A stretch of 64,000 bases of DNA from contig CAVZBX010000006.1 of the NCBI GenBank assembly GCA_963773655.1, positions 124,001 through 188,000 of the forward strand, written 5' to 3'. Positions 61,915-64,000 of this stretch are shown here, one piece after another. The stretch is from DASSQJ01 sp963773655 (lineage in GTDB: Bacteria; Actinomycetota; Actinomycetes; Actinomycetales; Dermatophilaceae). Positions within the stretch are counted from its first letter, which is position 1. Each line of letters begins with the position of its first letter. A program made the translations under genes and the position numbers. A model generated the notes under the pieces. It was given only the letters and a program-made list of their open reading frames with translations, made no database searches and was not told the origin of the DNA.

Positions 61915-62331
61915 TCAGCGGGGCGTCGCGGCGCCCCAACCGTGCCAGTGGTCGACGCGCACCCAGCAGCTGACCCGGGGGCGGTCTCGCCGCGCGTACG
62001 GCTCGCCGGTGTAGTGCCGGGCGAGCCGGTCGATGTCGGCCAGAGCGGCCTGCGGGTCGTCCTCCCACCGGACGATCCGCCCGCGCACGCTGACGTGGGT
62101 GTACCAGTCGCCCTCGTCGATGGCGGTCAGGGCCACCTGCGGGCGCTCCCGCATCCAGCCGACACGCGCCCGCTCGGCGTCCATGTTGAGCAGCACCGTG
62201 CCGTCGTCCTCGACGAGGTACCACGTGGCGACCGACATCGGGTCGCCACCGGGCCGGAGCACGGCGACGACGGCGGGGTTGGGTCCGGCGAAGAGCTCGG
62301 CGACCTCGGCGGGCATCGGGACCTCGGGCAC
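61915..62331 (-). CDS. PPOX-class F420-dependent enzyme-like protein
   Basis: Split-barrel flavin/F420-binding protein of 138 residues. PAVVAVLRPGGDPMSVATWYLVEDDGT is the first barrel strand pair (shown as PMSVATWYLVEDDGTVLLN), followed by RPQVALTAIDEGDWYTHVSV and HYTGEPYARRDRPRV, as in actinobacterial F420-dependent reductases. The substrate is unknown. GTG 62331 follows AGGAG at 7 nt; the frame is open to 62412. Confidence 0.85.
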   Translation of the reverse strand: MPEVPMPAEVAELFAGPNPAVVAVLRPGGDPMSVATWYLVEDDGTVLLNMDAERARVGWMRERPQVALTAIDEGDWYTHVSVRGRIVRWEDDPQAALADIDRLARHYTGEPYARRDRPRVSCWVRVDHWHGWGAATPR

Positions 62332-62468
62332 GGGCGACTCCTGGGCTGTGGTGTTCGGGACGACTCCCCCGATCCTGCCCGCGGACCCGGCCCCGCGGTG
62401 GCGAGCGGGCACCGGTTTCCGCCGACGTCACCGACCGGGGCGACGGATGGTCGGGCGCCGGGCCGACG

Positions 62469-62783
62469 TCAGGCGCCGCGGCGCCGCACGGTGAGCGTGA
62501 CGAGCACGGAGCCCGCCCGCCGCGTCGACGGACCCGGCGCCCCGCACCGCGCGGCCCCGTCCGCGGTGCCGGACGCGCACGACCCACAGCCGCCCGGCGG
62601 GCAGCCGACGGCCAGCTCCCCCGCCTCGAGGTGTCCCGTGCGGACCAGGTGGTCGACGCAGGCCCGCACCACCTCGGGGGACAGGTCGCAGCGGCCGGCC
62701 ACCTCGTCGAGCGAGTGGACCCCCTCGTCGAACGCGCGGAGCACCGCGGAGAGCGGGCCGCCGGCGGCGGTGGTCGCGGTCAC
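62469..62783 (-). CDS. FeoC-like protein with cysteine cluster
   Basis: 104 residues. A winged-helix part (SLDEVAGRCDLSPEVVRACV to LVRTGHLEAGEL) is followed by GCPPGGCGSCASG and a further Cys (AARCGAPG), the arrangement of FeoC-like regulators, in which the cysteines may bind an Fe-S cluster and tune FeoB. GTG 62783 overlaps the feoB stop by 4 bp (GTGA), so the two are coupled. Confidence 0.82.
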   Translation of the reverse strand: MTATTAAGGPLSAVLRAFDEGVHSLDEVAGRCDLSPEVVRACVDHLVRTGHLEAGELAVGCPPGGCGSCASGTADGAARCGAPGPSTRRAGSVLVTLTVRRRGA

Positions 62784-64000
62784 CAGAACAGCCTCCCCAC
62801 CTGGAAGACGAGGACGGCCAGGCTCCAGGCGACGACGAGCTGGACGGCGACGCCGAACACCGTCCACCGCATCCCGACCTCCCGGCGCTGCGCCGCCAGC
62901 GTCGCCACGCACGGGGTGTAGGCGAGGAGGAAGACCATGAACGCGACCGCGGCGACCGCGGCGTGGCCGCCGCTGGAGACCGTGAAGGTCCGTAGCAGCG
63001 CGTCACCGAGCGCCCCGGGCGCACCGGCGCCTGCCGGGTCGGCGAGCGCGTACGTCTGCGCCCACGAGGAGACGACCGCCTCCTTGGCGACGAAGCCGAC
63101 GAGGAGCGCCGACACCGCCTGCCACTGCCCGAAGCCCGCGGGGTCGAGCACCGGGGCGACCCATCGTGAGATCTCGGCGTAGACGCTCTGCTCGACCGGG
63201 ACGTCGCCGAAGGTGCCGGCGCCGCCGTACGGGATCGACTGGAGCAGCCAGACCGCGACGACCGTGACGACGATGATCCCCGACGCGGTGCGCAGGAACC
63301 CCTCGAGCCGCAGCCACGCCACCGACAGGGTGAGCCGCACCGTGGGGCGCTGGTAGGGCGGCAGGTCGATGACGAGCGGCTCGGCGCCCATCGTGCGCCA
63401 CAGCGTCGAGCGCAGCGCGAGTCCGACGAGCACGACGAGCAGGATCGAGACGACGTACATGGCGAAGACGACCGTGCCGGCGTTCTCGGGGAAGAACGTC
63501 GCCGCCAGCAGCACGTAGACGGTGAGCCGCGCCGAGCACGAGGTGAACGGGACGAGCAGGGCCGTGAGCACGCGCTGGCGGGCGTGGGGCAGGATGCGCG
63601 TCGCCGCCACGGCGGGGACGTTGCAGCCGAACCCGACGACGAGCGGGAGGAAGGCCCGGCCCGGCAGGCCGAGCCGGGCCATCAACCGGTCGGTGACGAC
63701 CGCGGCCCGGGCCAGGTAGCCGGAGTCCTCGAGCACCGCGAGGAGCAGGAACATCAGCCCCATGAGCGGCACGAAGGTGAGCAGCATCCCCACGCCGGCC
63801 ACGAGGCCGTCGACCACCAGCCCGAGCACGGGGGTGTCGCCTATCCCCACCACGCCGACCAGCCACGCCGCCCCGTCCGACACCGGTCCGACGACGACGG
63901 CGTCGAGGGCGTCCTGGAGCGGCCCCGCCACCGTGGTCGTGACCTGGAAGACCGCCCACATGACGGCGAGGAAGAGCAGCGGCCCGAGGACGGGTGCGGT
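62780..64000 (-). CDS. feoB: Ferrous iron transporter B (FeoB), 5' partial
   Basis: C-terminal membrane part of FeoB, at least 406 residues; the N-terminal GTPase domain lies past the window end. Gate-domain signatures FVPLMGLMFLLLAVLEDSGY, GFGCNVPAVAATRILPH and the second gate with LVGFVAKEAVVSSWAQ are clear, as is FLLAYTPCVATLAAQRRE with its conserved Cys. It imports Fe(II). It ends overlapping the FeoC-like gene; a feoA gene would be expected beyond 64000. Confidence 0.95.
   Translation of the reverse strand, partial: TAPVLGPLLFLAVMWAVFQVTTTVAGPLQDALDAVVVGPVSDGAAWLVGVVGIGDTPVLGLVVDGLVAGVGMLLTFVPLMGLMFLLLAVLEDSGYLARAAVVTDRLMARLGLPGRAFLPLVVGFGCNVPAVAATRILPHARQRVLTALLVPFTSCSARLTVYVLLAATFFPENAGTVVFAMYVVSILLVVLVGLALRSTLWRTMGAEPLVIDLPPYQRPTVRLTLSVAWLRLEGFLRTASGIIVVTVVAVWLLQSIPYGGAGTFGDVPVEQSVYAEISRWVAPVLDPAGFGQWQAVSALLVGFVAKEAVVSSWAQTYALADPAGAGAPGALGDALLRTFTVSSGGHAAVAAVAFMVFLLAYTPCVATLAAQRREVGMRWTVFGVAVQLVVAWSLAVLVFQVGRLFW

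Overview
The window is high-GC DNA from an actinobacterium, most likely of the Micrococcales/Intrasporangiaceae type. This rests on gene content, not on a search. The indicators are many GTG starts and 4-bp stop/start overlaps, a mycothiol-dependent-type enzyme, F420/PPOX and LLM flavin proteins, a FadE5-like acyl-CoA dehydrogenase, a fused CopD-CtaG protein, and a BsaP-like partner of biotin synthase. I see no insertion sequence, prophage, CRISPR array, rRNA or replication origin. Most of the window reads as core or lineage-core chromosome.

Layout, left to right. 1-1698: the end of an Rv0338c-like Fe-S oxidoreductase with a repetitive DPWD tail and an apparent frameshift. 1953-5481 (-): a four-gene osmoprotectant ABC transporter. 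5568-9354: a DUF421 protein, an MFS pump, and a hydrolase-cutA-dcd operon. 9473-9543: tRNA-Gly(CCC), followed by about 0.9 kb without genes. 10453-14239: two secreted proteins, the second a doubled FG-GAP region fused to a PBP4-type D,D-peptidase. 14259-23684: a DUF6584 protein, a FadE5-like enzyme, small membrane proteins, a GlcD-like oxidase, a nitrilase-family protein, CopD-CtaG, a mycothiol-dependent-type enzyme and an SRPBCC protein. 23856-29267: a MarR-DHA2 efflux pair, an MFS protein, and a DGPF/YCII-ECF42 sigma factor pair. 29377-34561 (-): branched-chain 2-oxoacid dehydrogenase (E1alpha, E1beta, E2) plus an unrecognised fourth gene. 34898-46749: an Abhydrolase_9 protein, a GH13/LLM pair, a membrane molybdopterin enzyme with two glycosyltransferase-like genes, an epimerase and a HisC-like aminotransferase. 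46836-50345: a holin-4-type membrane protein, a SulP transporter and galE. 50504-57731: cydABDC followed by a BlaI-type repressor and an M56 (BlaR1-like) protease. 57828-64000: an orphan gene, bioB-bsaP, an FMN reductase, bioA, an F420/PPOX protein, and a FeoC-like protein with feoB, which is cut by the window end.

The most interesting system is the cytochrome bd operon that ends in a BlaI/M56 sensor-repressor pair. Two related 16-bp inverted repeats lie 22 bp apart just upstream of cydA, where such a repressor could bind, so bd oxidase synthesis may be controlled by regulated proteolysis. Other notable items are an ECF42-type promoter in front of the sigma factor's own operon, two families of repeated intergenic hairpins, the FG-GAP/PBP4 fusion, and two genes whose natural 3' ends are reached only through a one-base frame change.
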